NCBI GenBank assembly: GCA_003476445.1
Contig: DMUF01000248.1
Span: 1 to 16,662, forward strand
From: Gammaproteobacteria bacterium
GTDB taxonomy: Bacteria; Pseudomonadota; Gammaproteobacteria; Pseudomonadales; Azotimanducaceae
DNA length: 16,662 nucleotides
Direction: 5' to 3'
The notes below the pieces were generated by a model. The model was not told the origin of the DNA, did not search any database, and worked only from the letters and a program-made list of their open reading frames with translations. A program made the translations under genes and the position numbers. The first letter of the stretch is position 1. Every line of letters begins with the position of its first letter. Positions 1 through 7,652 of the stretch are shown piece after piece.

Positions 1-39
1 TGTGACCAGCCCGCTCGGCTGAAGGCGCCTTGTGGTTTT

Positions 40-61
40 GACGCAGCGGTAGCGTTGCGTC
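40..61 (+). other. Hairpin upstream of the acyltransferase gene
   Basis: A stem of nine pairs (GACGCAGCG with CGTTGCGTC) closes a four-base loop, GTAG. One pair is a G-U wobble if the RNA is made from the + strand, but an A-C mismatch in - strand RNA, so the structure favours + transcription. It lies 19 bases before the first possible ATG of the acyltransferase. No T-run follows it, so it is either a leader hairpin or a weak terminator of a gene to the left of the window. A 10 bp perfect palindrome, AAGGCGCCTT, sits just upstream at 22-31. Beyond these I see nothing in bases 1-80. Function is unknown. Confidence 0.4.
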
Positions 62-110
62 GGCTCGGCGCGCGCGCATAATGCGGGGGCAGGTTGCCGC
101 GGATGCCCCC

Positions 111-1523
111 ATGCAGCAGTTGTCGGCTCAGGACGCCTCGTTTCTCTTCTTCGAAGGACCGCGCACGCCGATGCATATCGGCGCGGTCATGATCTACGAC
201 CCCAGCACCGTGCGCGGCGGGCGGCAGCGCTTCACCGATATCCTCGCGTTCATCGAGGAGCGTCTGCATCTCGCACGCACGTTCCGTCAAAAGCTGGTCC
301 GTGTACCGCTTGATCTCGATTACCCGTGGTGGATCGAGGATCGGGACTTTGATCTCGAGTACCACGTCCGTCACATCCGCCTGCCGGAGCCCGGGGATTG
401 GCGTCAGCTCTGCATTCAGGTGGCTCGGCTGCACGCGCGCCCGCTCGACGTGAGCAAGCCGCTCTGGGAGTTCACGGTCATCGAAGGGCTCGACGCGGTT
501 CCGGGCCTGCCGCCCGGCAGCTACGCGGTGGTGAGCAAGGTGCATCACGCGGCTGTGGACGGGGTGTCTGGTGTTGATCTGGTGCAGGCGCTCCATGGTC
601 TCGAGCCGTACCCGGATCAGGTACCGGCGCCTGCCCGCGCGTGGTACGGGGAAACACCACCAACCCCCGGGGAACTTCTGTTCCGCGCGCAGGTGAAGGC
701 ATTGAGCGAGCCGCTGCGGTTTGCCGAGGCGCTACTGCGTGCCGGCGCGCGACCCGCTCCGCGCAAGGTTGAGGGGAATGACGACACAGCCCCTGTGACC
801 CAGACCGTGCCGCGAACCCGGTTCGGTCGCTCGGTGAGCCCTCACCGGGTCATGGAAGCCCGGCGATTCCCGATCCCTGCGATACGCAGCGTGCGGCGCA
901 AGGTGGCGGGCGCCACGCTCAACGATGTCATCCTGACCATCTGTGGCGGAGCGCTGCGTCGTTATCTCGCGGCCAAGAATGAGCTGCCGGACAGCTCGCT
1001 TGTTGCGATGGTGCCCATCTCGGTGCGCGGTGGTGCGCATGATCTGGGTAATCGTGTGGCGGCCATGAATGTCGCTATGGGTTCGGAACTCGACAATCCG
1101 CTCGAGCGGCTCGCGAGAGTGCATGCATCGGCGCGCCGTTCAAAGGCGCTCGTGGATGCCGTGGGCGCGCGTCAGCTGACCGAGTTCGCGCGCTTTGTTC
1201 CCGCGGCCATGTCCGCGGCAGCCGCGCGTCTGTATACCGACTTTGCCCGCGATAATCCTGCCGCCTTGCCATTCAACTGCGTAGTGACCAATGTCCCCGG
1301 ACCTCAGGTTCCGCTGTACTCGGCGGGGGCGCGCTTGGTCAGTCACTATGGCCTTGGGCCGGTCTACGACGGCATGGGGCTCATGCTGCCGGTGTTCAGC
1401 TACTGCGGTGAGGTCAACATTGCGGTGAGCGCCTGCCGCGAGATCATGCCGGATCCCGAGTTCTTTGCGGAGTGTCTGGACGCGAGCTGGTTCGATCTCA
1501 GCCGCGCGGCGGGGGTGGCGTAG
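111..1523 (+). CDS. WS/DGAT-family acyltransferase (wax ester synthase / diacylglycerol acyltransferase)
   Basis: The family transfers a fatty acyl group from acyl-CoA to a long-chain alcohol or diacylglycerol, making wax esters or triacylglycerol at the membrane. The active-site motif HHAAVDG is at residues 145-151 of the 470-residue product, with the second His and the Asp expected to be catalytic. Other family traits are LSAQDASFLFFE at the N-terminus, PLWEFTVIEGL before the active site, NDVILTICGGALRRYL in the middle and the TNVPGP turn near the C-terminus. Length fits the family. I chose the ATG at 111 because homologues normally begin a few residues before LSxxDxxFL. An ATG at 81 would add ten residues. 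Neither has a good ribosome binding site. The 3' end overlaps the opposite-strand gene by 26 bp. The true acceptor (alcohol or diacylglycerol) cannot be told from sequence. Confidence 0.9.
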   Translation: MQQLSAQDASFLFFEGPRTPMHIGAVMIYDPSTVRGGRQRFTDILAFIEERLHLARTFRQKLVRVPLDLDYPWWIEDRDFDLEYHVRHIRLPEPGDWRQLCIQVARLHARPLDVSKPLWEFTVIEGLDAVPGLPPGSYAVVSKVHHAAVDGVSGVDLVQALHGLEPYPDQVPAPARAWYGETPPTPGELLFRAQVKALSEPLRFAEALLRAGARPAPRKVEGNDDTAPVTQTVPRTRFGRSVSPHRVMEARRFPIPAIRSVRRKVAGATLNDVILTICGGALRRYLAAKNELPDSSLVAMVPISVRGGAHDLGNRVAAMNVAMGSELDNPLERLARVHASARRSKALVDAVGARQLTEFARFVPAAMSAAAARLYTDFARDNPAALPFNCVVTNVPGPQVPLYSAGARLVSHYGLGPVYDGMGLMLPVFSYCGEVNIAVSACREIMPDPEFFAECLDASWFDLSRAAGVA

Positions 1524-2205
1524 TCGACTCGGTTTTGAAGAGACCCTTTAGCGGGCTCTCTACGACCGGCACGAGACGCGTGGTAAGCCTTGTCAAAAGA
1601 CCGGGCGTGATGGTTTCCTCGAAATCCTCGAGCGCGAAACAGAGCGTGAACTGCCCGCGCCGATGCCGCACCGACTCGAGGCGCGTGTTGCCCGCAAGCG
1701 GTGGCAGGGGCAGATAGGTGCGAAACAGCGTGGCAATGTAATTCGGCACGCCAAGGAAGGAGGCACGCTGGGGCTTCAGGATGAACCAGCCGTTGTCGAC
1801 GCCGAGACGCGCCTCCAGTCGAGCAAGGGGAAGCCCTGCGACCTCGGTATGCACGACCAGTGCGTCCTCACCAAGCTCGAGCCGAAACGGCAGCTCGAAG
1901 CGCGCGAGCCACCGATCCACGGCCTTTTGACCGACGGTAATTTCAAGCCTCGGCTTACCCAGCGCGATGCGTGCTGGCAGTCCCGGCGTGAAGCGCACGT
2001 GCTCCGCCCGCCAGACCACGTCGTCGAGATCGAGCCACGCGGTGGCGAAGCCCCGGAAGGTCATGCGCGCTTCGTCGAACTGATCCGGAAACGGCAGCCC
2101 TGACGCTCGCGCCCACGTGAGCTCCACCGGGCGTTCCAGGTAGGAGCTCACGAGCTGATCGATCAGTGACGGCGCTGGTGCGTCGGTCACGAACGATTCA
2201 GGCAC
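1498..2205 (-). CDS. DUF2993 / LmeA-like putative lipid-binding protein
   Basis: About 235 residues. The pattern resembles the DUF2993/LmeA family: an early segment on a 'wide' strand-rich stretch, then RLELGEDALVVHTEVAG, then LGVDNGWFILKP, and a late LPLPPLAGNTRLESV block that matches the LPLPP-RL-V ending of the family. LmeA is a phospholipid-binding protein in mycobacteria; in proteobacteria the role of relatives is unknown. No signal peptide or membrane segment is visible with this start. There is no in-frame ATG near the 5' end. I use the GTG at 2205, 28 bp after the aldehyde dehydrogenase stop; GTG 2190 is a second option. The gene probably shares a transcript with the aldehyde dehydrogenase. 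Its coding end overlaps the end of the WS/DGAT gene on the other strand. The family call rests on remembered pattern only. Confidence 0.6.
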   Translation of the reverse strand: MPESFVTDAPAPSLIDQLVSSYLERPVELTWARASGLPFPDQFDEARMTFRGFATAWLDLDDVVWRAEHVRFTPGLPARIALGKPRLEITVGQKAVDRWLARFELPFRLELGEDALVVHTEVAGLPLARLEARLGVDNGWFILKPQRASFLGVPNYIATLFRTYLPLPPLAGNTRLESVRHRRGQFTLCFALEDFEETITPGLLTRLTTRLVPVVESPLKGLFKTESTTPPPPRG

Positions 2206-2233
2206 GATAGCGAGACTCGACGCTCGCGCATGG

Positions 2234-3637
2234 TTACCGCGCCATATTGATGACTTTGAGCTGGGTGAACTCGCGCAGCCCTTCCTGGCCAAGCTCGGTG
2301 CCGATGCCGGACTGCTTGGCGCCGCCGAAAGGAAGCGTCGGATCCAGTTCGGCGTGCTTGTTGATCCACACCGTACCGGCCTCCAGCTTCTCGGCCAGGG
2401 CATACGCGCGCTCGGTGTCGCCGGACCAGACCGAACCACCAAGTCCCCAGGGAGACGCGTTGGCGCGGGCCACCGCGTCCTCCGGATCGGAGTACTTGAT
2501 CACTGGCAGTACCGGGCCGAACTGTTCCTCATCCACGAGCCGGGTACCGTCTGTGATGTCGCGTACGATGGTGGGGCGGATGAAGTAGCCGGGCTGATCG
2601 AGCGTGGTGCCGCCGGCAATGACGTTGCCGTGCTGGCGCGCGTCGTCGAGAAGCTCCTGCACGCGCTCAAACTGCATCTTGTTCTGCAGCGGCCCGAGCT
2701 GTGTGCCCTGCTGGAGTCCGTCGCCGACAATGGTCTGCTCGGCGATCTTCGCCAGGGCCTCGCACATTTCGTCGTAGATCGACTCGTGCACGTAGAGGCG
2801 CTTCATCGCGATGCAGACCTGCCCGCTGTTCTGGAAAGCGCTCTGAAACAGCTTGGGTGCGGTGACCGCCGGATCCACGTCGTCGAGCACGATTCCGGCG
2901 TCATTGCCGCCGAGCTCGAGGGTGATGCGCTTCAAGAGGCCTGCTGCCCCTGCCATGACCTTGCTGCCGGTCGCCGTGGAGCCCGTGAATGACACCTTGC
3001 GCACGTCGGGATGCGCGGTCAGCGCGGCGCCGAGATCGTTTGCGTCGGTGATGATGTTCAGCACGCCGGCCGGCAGCAGATCGCGAATCAGCTCGCCAAG
3101 GCGCAGTGTCGTCAGCGGCGTCGTCGGTGCGGGCTTCAGCACGATGGTATTGCCCGCAATCAGCGCCGGCGGCACTTTGAACGCCATGAGAATCATCGGG
3201 AAGTTCCAGGGCACGATGGCGCCCACGACGCCGAGTGGCTTGCGGTGCGCTTCAACGCGGCGCCCCGGACTGTCATCGAGCACCTCGATGGGCAGGTCAA
3301 GGGACGTGAAGTAGCGGAAGAAAGCGGCTGTGCCGTAGATTTCGCCCGTGGCATCGCCGATCGGCTTGCCCTGCTCCTGCGTGAGCAGCTGCGCAAGTTC
3401 GGCCGCATTTGCCTGAATAACGTCTGCGATCGCGTTGACTACCCGCTTGCGCTCGTCGATGGACGTTGCGCTCCATGCGGGAAAGGCAGCCTTAGCCGCG
3501 GCGACCGCCGCGTTGAGCTGGGCTTCCGACGCCCGCGGACAGGTGGCCAGCAGCGTTTCGTTCGCAGGGTTTACGACGGGCATGGTGTTGTCACCCGCGA
3601 CCAGCGTGCCGTTGATGAGAAGATGATATTCGCTCAT
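2234..3637 (-). CDS. NAD(P)-dependent aldehyde dehydrogenase
   Basis: Oxidises an aldehyde to the acid in the cytoplasm. The 467-residue product carries the full ALDH set: PWNF with Asn145, Lys168 in the cofactor site, FTGSTATG at 217-224, general-base Glu241 in ELGG, catalytic Cys275 in SGQVCIA, and EEQFGPV around 370. The wording around Cys (GQVCIAMKRLYVHES) recalls the AldA-like subgroup of uncertain substrate. The ATG at 3637 is preceded by AGGAA (3 nt away) and AAGGAG (13 nt away). A longer reading to 3796 would run through the argE start and is not credible. It is divergent from argE and followed by the DUF2993-like gene. Being next to a wax-ester-type acyltransferase, a fatty aldehyde substrate is possible, but this is inference only. 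Confidence 0.93.
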   Translation of the reverse strand: MSEYHLLINGTLVAGDNTMPVVNPANETLLATCPRASEAQLNAAVAAAKAAFPAWSATSIDERKRVVNAIADVIQANAAELAQLLTQEQGKPIGDATGEIYGTAAFFRYFTSLDLPIEVLDDSPGRRVEAHRKPLGVVGAIVPWNFPMILMAFKVPPALIAGNTIVLKPAPTTPLTTLRLGELIRDLLPAGVLNIITDANDLGAALTAHPDVRKVSFTGSTATGSKVMAGAAGLLKRITLELGGNDAGIVLDDVDPAVTAPKLFQSAFQNSGQVCIAMKRLYVHESIYDEMCEALAKIAEQTIVGDGLQQGTQLGPLQNKMQFERVQELLDDARQHGNVIAGGTTLDQPGYFIRPTIVRDITDGTRLVDEEQFGPVLPVIKYSDPEDAVARANASPWGLGGSVWSGDTERAYALAEKLEAGTVWINKHAELDPTLPFGGAKQSGIGTELGQEGLREFTQLKVINMAR

Positions 3638-3741
3638 GGTTTCCTGGTTGCTCCTTGGGAAAGGGGGCGAGGCTAGCATACACTCGGGAGTCTGCGCGTC
3701 GCGGGCCCGCGGGGGTCGCGCCACCAGTTCGGAGGTTGTGC
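3638..3741. promoter_or_regulatory. Divergent control region between aldehyde dehydrogenase and argE, with a 12 bp palindrome
   Basis: This 104 bp gap must hold the promoters of both genes. It contains the perfect 12 bp palindrome CGCGGGCCCGCG at 3700-3711, a possible operator or hairpin, lying about 30 bp before the argE start. A TATGCT-like -10 candidate for the - strand gene is at about 3675-3680, but no convincing -35 pairs with it. GGAGG at 3731-3735 is the argE ribosome binding site, six bases before its ATG. In DNA this rich in G and C such palindromes can arise by chance. Confidence 0.4.
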
Positions 3742-4896
3742 ATGTCGTCCCGCTATACCCCTCTCGAGATGCTGGAGCGACTGGTCGCGTTCCCAACCGT
3801 CTCGCGCGACTCGAATCTCGCGCTCATCGATTTCGTTGACGAGTACCTTGCCGGGCACGGCGTTAGTGCCGTCCGCTCGGTGAGCCCGTGCGGCCGCAAG
3901 GCCAATCTGCACGCCAGCATCGGCCCGCTGCGCGAGGGGGGTGTTGTACTGTCCGGCCACACCGACGTCGTGCCTGTGGATGGTCAGGCATGGTCGAGCG
4001 ATCCGTTCGTGGTCACGGCGCGTGACGAGCGACTCTACGGGCGCGGCACGGCGGACATGAAGTCGTTTCTCGCGATCGCGCTGGCGCTGGTGCCGGAGAT
4101 GGCCGCGCTCACGCGCCCGATTCATCTCGCGCTCAGTTACGACGAAGAGGTTGGCTGCCTTGGCGCGCCGACGCTCATTGCGTCGTTGTTGAACACGGTC
4201 CCGCGTCCGGCAGCGGTGATTGTCGGTGAGCCGACCGGAATGCGCGTGGTGACTGCGCACAAGAGCATCTTTCTGTTTGCGACGCACGTGCGTGGATTCG
4301 AGGTGCACTCGAGTCTGCAGGATGACGGCGTGTCGGCCATCATGTTTGCCGGACGCATGCTGGCCTGGCTGGGTGAGCGCCAGCGCCAGAACCGACTGCG
4401 CGCCCTGCCGTCCGCAGCGTTTGCCCCGGGCTACACGACGGTGCATTGCGGCCGGATCGAGGGCGGGACCGCATCCAACATCACGGCGCGTGATTGTTAC
4501 TTCCTCACCGACATTCGTGCCCTGCCCACGGAGCGGGCCGAAGATCACTTCCGTGCCTTCGAACGATTTTGTCGAGAAGAGCTCGAGCCCGAGATGCAGG
4601 CAGTAGAGCCCAGCTGTCACATCCGCTTTGACGTGCTGGCTGACGTCCCCGGATTTGCGGCGGGCGTGACCGAGCCTGCGGTCCTGCTTGCGCAGCAACT
4701 GACGGGTCAGAACGGAACCGAGGCCGTTTCCTATGCCGCGGAGGCGGGACAGTTCAGCGCGGCGGGGCTGAGCGTTGTGGTTTGTGGACCGGGCGAGATC
4801 GCGCAGGCGCATCAGCCGGATGAGTACATCACGACCGCGCAGTTTGCCGCAGGGATCGAGTTTCAGCGTCGATTGATCGATCAGCTGTCGCGCTGA
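3742..4896 (+). CDS. argE: Acetylornithine deacetylase (M20 metallopeptidase family)
   Basis: Removes acetate from N2-acetyl-L-ornithine to give ornithine in arginine synthesis; it is cytoplasmic and needs zinc or cobalt. The 384-residue product has all M20 metal and catalytic positions: His73 and Asp75 in SGHTDVVPVDG, Asp105 in GRGTADMK, the pair Glu135-Glu136 in YDEEVGCLG, Glu163 in VGEPTGM, and His357 in AQAHQPDEY. The last motif, with the GPG just before it, is typical of ArgE as opposed to DapE, though a related N-acyl-amino-acid hydrolase is not excluded. GGAGG six bases before the ATG at 3742 fixes the start; an ATG 29 codons upstream lacks such support. It stands alone on the + strand, not with other arg genes, and faces the dipeptidase gene with only 12 bases between the stops. 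Confidence 0.9.
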   Translation: MSSRYTPLEMLERLVAFPTVSRDSNLALIDFVDEYLAGHGVSAVRSVSPCGRKANLHASIGPLREGGVVLSGHTDVVPVDGQAWSSDPFVVTARDERLYGRGTADMKSFLAIALALVPEMAALTRPIHLALSYDEEVGCLGAPTLIASLLNTVPRPAAVIVGEPTGMRVVTAHKSIFLFATHVRGFEVHSSLQDDGVSAIMFAGRMLAWLGERQRQNRLRALPSAAFAPGYTTVHCGRIEGGTASNITARDCYFLTDIRALPTERAEDHFRAFERFCREELEPEMQAVEPSCHIRFDVLADVPGFAAGVTEPAVLLAQQLTGQNGTEAVSYAAEAGQFSAAGLSVVVCGPGEIAQAHQPDEYITTAQFAAGIEFQRRLIDQLSR

Positions 4897-4908
4897 GCCT
4901 GCCAGCCG

Positions 4909-6135
4909 TCAGCTTCTGCAGGCGACCGCGCCCGCCTTTGCCACGCTGTACTCCCGCACGGCGGACCAGACCCGTAGCAGGTTGCCACCGAGTATCTTTT
5001 CGATATCCGCCTCGCTATAGCCCCGGCGCAGGAGCCCCTCGATCAGCGCGGGGTAGGCACTCACGTCCTTGAGCCCCACGGGCAGCGTATCACCCACGCC
5101 GTCGAAGTCGGACCCGATCCCCACATGATCGATACCCGCGAGTGTCACCGTCCGGTCGATGTGGTCGAGCACGTCATCGACGCTGGCATAGGGATACGGG
5201 TTGTCTTTGCGCCACGCGGCGGCGAACGCTTCGATGGCCGGGTCATCTGCCGTCAGCGTCTCGGCGGCCATGTGCGCGGTGATGGCCGCACGCTGGGCAT
5301 CCCCCCAGGCGCGTGCCGGACGGGTCAAGAATCCAGACCCGAAGGCGATCTGTACTACGCCGCCGGTGCGAGCAATACCTTGGACCATGGCGTCGTCGAG
5401 ATTGCGCGCGAAACCGGGGGTGAAGTGCCGCAGGGAGGAGTGGCTCGCGATAACCGGTGCCTGCGCCAGTTCGAGAATCTGCCAGAGCGCGCGGTCGGAC
5501 ACATGGGAGACATCCACCATGATGCCGCGGGCCTGCAGCTCGGGCACCAGCGTGCGCCCGAAGGGTGACAACCCGCCCCACGGCTCATTGGGATCATAGG
5601 ATGAGTCGGAGATATGGTTGCTCTTGCCGTGGGTGAGCCCCACGTAGGCGATGCCGCGATCCCGGTAGTGATCGAGGCGGGCCAGATCTCCGGCAATCGG
5701 GCCGCCGTTTTCCATGCCGAGTGGCAGGGCTACCCGCCCGCTCGCGGCGGCTGCACGCACGTCCGCGGGGCAGGTCGCGATCACGAATTTGTCGGGATGT
5801 GCGGCTGCAATCGCTTCGACATTGTCGATCAGGGTGTCTGCCAGTGCGGACGCTTCGCCGCGCTCATCTGTCGCAGCGGGAATGTAGATGGACATGAAGG
5901 CGCCATCGAGCCCGCCAGCGCGCGCCCGCGGCCAGTCGAAGTCGCCGGTTGCCGTGCGTGCCGCCACATCTGCCGGTGCTTCGACCAGACGGTAGGGCAC
6001 GTCGATATGCGTGTCGACGATGATGAGGTCGCGGGCGAGCTCGTTCGCCAGCGAAGCACGGTCAGGGCCCGCGGTGCCGGCGCAGCCGCTCGTCAGGGTG
6101 AGGCTCAGGAAGACGACGGTGGAAGTTCTCATCAT
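4909..6135 (-). CDS. M19 family membrane-type dipeptidase, probable lipoprotein
   Basis: M19 enzymes (renal dipeptidase family) split dipeptides, often with a D-residue at the C-end, using two zinc ions. The 408-residue product shows His43 and Asp45 in VDTHIDVPYR, bridging Glu142 in MENGGPI, His211 in VDVSHVSD, His232 in IASHSS and Asp343 in GIGSDFDGVGD. The first 17 residues form an export signal ending at Cys18 in LTSGC. The Leu sits one place too far from the Cys for an ideal lipobox, so lipid anchoring is likely but not sure; the enzyme should work outside the cytoplasm. The first ATG (6135) overlaps the zur stop as ATGA, and a second ATG follows at once (6132). This indicates co-translation with zur, an unusual pairing. 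Substrate cannot be told. Confidence 0.9.
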   Translation of the reverse strand: MMRTSTVVFLSLTLTSGCAGTAGPDRASLANELARDLIIVDTHIDVPYRLVEAPADVAARTATGDFDWPRARAGGLDGAFMSIYIPAATDERGEASALADTLIDNVEAIAAAHPDKFVIATCPADVRAAAASGRVALPLGMENGGPIAGDLARLDHYRDRGIAYVGLTHGKSNHISDSSYDPNEPWGGLSPFGRTLVPELQARGIMVDVSHVSDRALWQILELAQAPVIASHSSLRHFTPGFARNLDDAMVQGIARTGGVVQIAFGSGFLTRPARAWGDAQRAAITAHMAAETLTADDPAIEAFAAAWRKDNPYPYASVDDVLDHIDRTVTLAGIDHVGIGSDFDGVGDTLPVGLKDVSAYPALIEGLLRRGYSEADIEKILGGNLLRVWSAVREYSVAKAGAVACRS

Positions 6136-6137
6136 AC
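6130..6137 (-). promoter_or_regulatory. ATGATGA start/stop overlap coupling zur to the dipeptidase
   Basis: On the - strand the zur stop TGA (6134-6132) lies inside ATGATGA. The first ATG (6135) shares bases with the stop, and the second (6132) begins on its last base. Both ATGs are in the dipeptidase frame. No strong Shine-Dalgarno sequence is visible just upstream, so dipeptidase translation probably depends on ribosomes finishing zur. Confidence 0.65.
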
Positions 6138-6581
6138 GGGTACCGGACAATGCTCGCAGGTGCCACGGATCTCGATCAGGCGGTGGGCGACGGCAAAGCC
6201 GTGGCGCGCTGCGCGCGCCGCAATCAGCGCTTCGAGCGCCGCGTCTTCGAACTCGGTGAGGCGCTTGCACTCGCTGCAGACGAGCACGATGCCGCCGTGG
6301 TTATGTTCGTGCGCAGCGCTTTCGATCTCGCAGGCGGCATAGGCCTGCAGCGCGTCGATGCGGTGGATGAGCCCGGCCTCGAGCAGGAAGTCGAGCGCCC
6401 GGTACACGGTCACCGGGGCTGGCCGCGCGCGCACAGCTTTGAGCTGCTCCAGCAGATCATAGGCTCCGACCGGTTTCTCGGAAGCCGCAATCAGCGTGTA
6501 CACCTGCCGGCGCAGGGTGGTGAAGATCAGCCCCCGCTCCTCACAGAGCCGCTTTGCCGCTTGGATCGATCGTGCGCTCAT
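6132..6581 (-). CDS. zur: Zur, zinc uptake regulator (Fur family)
   Basis: A zinc-sensing repressor that, when zinc-loaded, binds as dimers to operators of zinc uptake and zinc-sparing genes. The 149-residue product has an N-terminal winged helix (about 1-85) with AYDLLEQLKAV and PVTVYRALDFLLEAGLIHRI, which matches E. coli Zur closely. The dimerisation part carries HEHNHGG (91-97) and the two structural CxxC pairs Cys102/Cys105 and Cys142/Cys145, typical of Zur. Compared with the 171-residue E. coli protein it lacks the His-rich tail. ATG 6581 is chosen because a longer reading would run into the divergent LLM gene. The ribosome binding site is weak. It overlaps the dipeptidase start by ATGA, so both are likely one transcript, perhaps under zinc control. 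Confidence 0.9.
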   Translation of the reverse strand: MSARSIQAAKRLCEERGLIFTTLRRQVYTLIAASEKPVGAYDLLEQLKAVRARPAPVTVYRALDFLLEAGLIHRIDALQAYAACEIESAAHEHNHGGIVLVCSECKRLTEFEDAALEALIAARAARHGFAVAHRLIEIRGTCEHCPVPV

Positions 6582-6731
6582 GCCTGCATGTTCCCACGGC
6601 GCGAAGCGGGCAGACAAGCAACACCCCCGCGGTAACCAAGCCCCTCGATTTCCGCAGACTTGGTTGGCACGTCGAGGGTGCGCTATCGTCTGCGCCGCAC
6701 CCATTCCGGGCGCCGAGAGGGGAGATGAACC
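6582..6731. promoter_or_regulatory. Divergent control region between zur and the LLM oxidoreductase gene
   Basis: This 150 bp gap separates outward-reading genes. It holds two interlocked perfect 7 bp inverted repeats: AACCAAG 6634-6640 with CTTGGTT 6659-6665, and CCCTCGA 6642-6648 with TCGAGGG 6672-6678. The arms come in the order A-B-A'-B'. A poor sigma-70-like pair for the + gene is TTGGTT (6660-6665), 18 bases, TATCGT (6684-6689). If that promoter is real, the repeats overlap it and would act as DNA operators rather than as RNA. AGGGGAG at 6718-6724 is the ribosome binding site of the + gene. I do not recognise a classical Zur box. Confidence 0.45.
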
Positions 6732-7652
6732 ATGCGGATTGGCGTCATGATCGGCGGCGACGGCCGTCAGCACACCATTGACGATGTTATCGGGATTGCG
6801 CGGCAGGTGGAGTCGGCCGGGCTCGACGACGTCTGGATGGCGAACATCTTCTCGTTCGACGCCATCTCCACACTGATGCTGGTGGGGCGCGAGGTCCCGC
6901 GGATTGGTCTCGGCACCGCGGTCACGCCCACCTATCCGCGCCATCCGGTGGCGATCGCGCAGCAGGCGCTCACCACTGCGGCGGCTTCCGGCAACCGGTT
7001 CACGCTGGGCATTGGCCTATCGCACCAGCTCGTGATCGAGAACATGTTCGGGCTGTCCTATGCACATCCTGCGCGGCACATGCGTGAGTATTTGAGTGTC
7101 CTCATGCCGCTTGCGCGCGGCGAAGCAGCGAACTTCAGCGGCGAGGAATATCGCGTTGCCAATGTCGCGCTCGACGTTCCGGGCGCCGCGCGTCTACCCG
7201 TCGTGGTGGCTGCGCTGGGGCCAGCAATGCTGCGCATTGCGGGTGAGCTGGCAGACGGTACCAATACGTGGATGGTGGGTCCGCGCACGATGGAAAGTCA
7301 CATCGTGAAGCGCATTCGCGAGGCGGCAGCGGGAGCGGGACGACCGGACCCCAGCATCGTCGGCGGCTTTCCGATCATTCTGACCAACAAACCCGATGCA
7401 GCCCGTGCGCAGATCGCGCAGCAGCTCACCATCTACGGACAGCTGCCGAGCTATCGCGCCATGCTGGATCGCGAGGGCGCCGCGGGCCCTGCGGACATCG
7501 CGATTGCGGGTGACGAGAATCTCCTGCGCGGGGAACTGCGTCGACTCGAAGAAATTGGTGTGACGCACTTCAACGCGGCCATTGCTGCCGTGGAAGAGGG
7601 CGCCTTTGAGCGCACCCTGGAGTTCCTGTCCAGTCTGCGCGGAGGGGGTTGA
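6732..7652 (+). CDS. LLM class flavin-dependent oxidoreductase (F420- or FMN-type)
   Basis: A luciferase-like (beta/alpha)8-barrel protein of 306 residues. It begins with the strand MRIGVMIGG and continues with DVWMANIFSFDA, PRIGLGTAVTPTYPRHPVAIAQQ, SGNRFTLGIGLSHQLVIE and ELADGTNTWMVGPRTM, the order expected for the family. The wording resembles the MSMEG_4879-like group of F420-dependent enzymes, but the cofactor (F420 or reduced FMN) cannot be settled here. AGGGGAG with a seven-base spacer supports the ATG at 6732. The stop overlaps the start of the dehydrogenase gene (TGATG), so the two enzymes are made together and may act on the same substrate. It is only distantly similar in wording to the second LLM protein in this window. 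Confidence 0.88.
   Translation: MRIGVMIGGDGRQHTIDDVIGIARQVESAGLDDVWMANIFSFDAISTLMLVGREVPRIGLGTAVTPTYPRHPVAIAQQALTTAAASGNRFTLGIGLSHQLVIENMFGLSYAHPARHMREYLSVLMPLARGEAANFSGEEYRVANVALDVPGAARLPVVVAALGPAMLRIAGELADGTNTWMVGPRTMESHIVKRIREAAAGAGRPDPSIVGGFPIILTNKPDAARAQIAQQLTIYGQLPSYRAMLDREGAAGPADIAIAGDENLLRGELRRLEEIGVTHFNAAIAAVEEGAFERTLEFLSSLRGGG

Noticed and set aside
3638..3796. N-terminal extension of the aldehyde dehydrogenase
   Set aside because: It would run through the argE ribosome binding site and start; the extra residues are not ALDH-like and the ATG at 3637 has Shine-Dalgarno support.
3673..4812. Long open frame on the - strand opposite argE
   Set aside because: Arg/His-rich composition with no recognisable motif; argE has all catalytic residues and a strong ribosome binding site.
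4897..4923. GCCTGC/GCAGGC inverted repeat at the junction of the argE and dipeptidase ends, as a terminator
   Set aside because: Only six pairs around a 15-base loop, overlapping the coding end of the dipeptidase and without a T-run; too weak to call.
6582..6944. N-terminal extension of Zur
   Set aside because: It would overlap the divergent LLM gene, and Zur homology starts close to the ATG at 6581.
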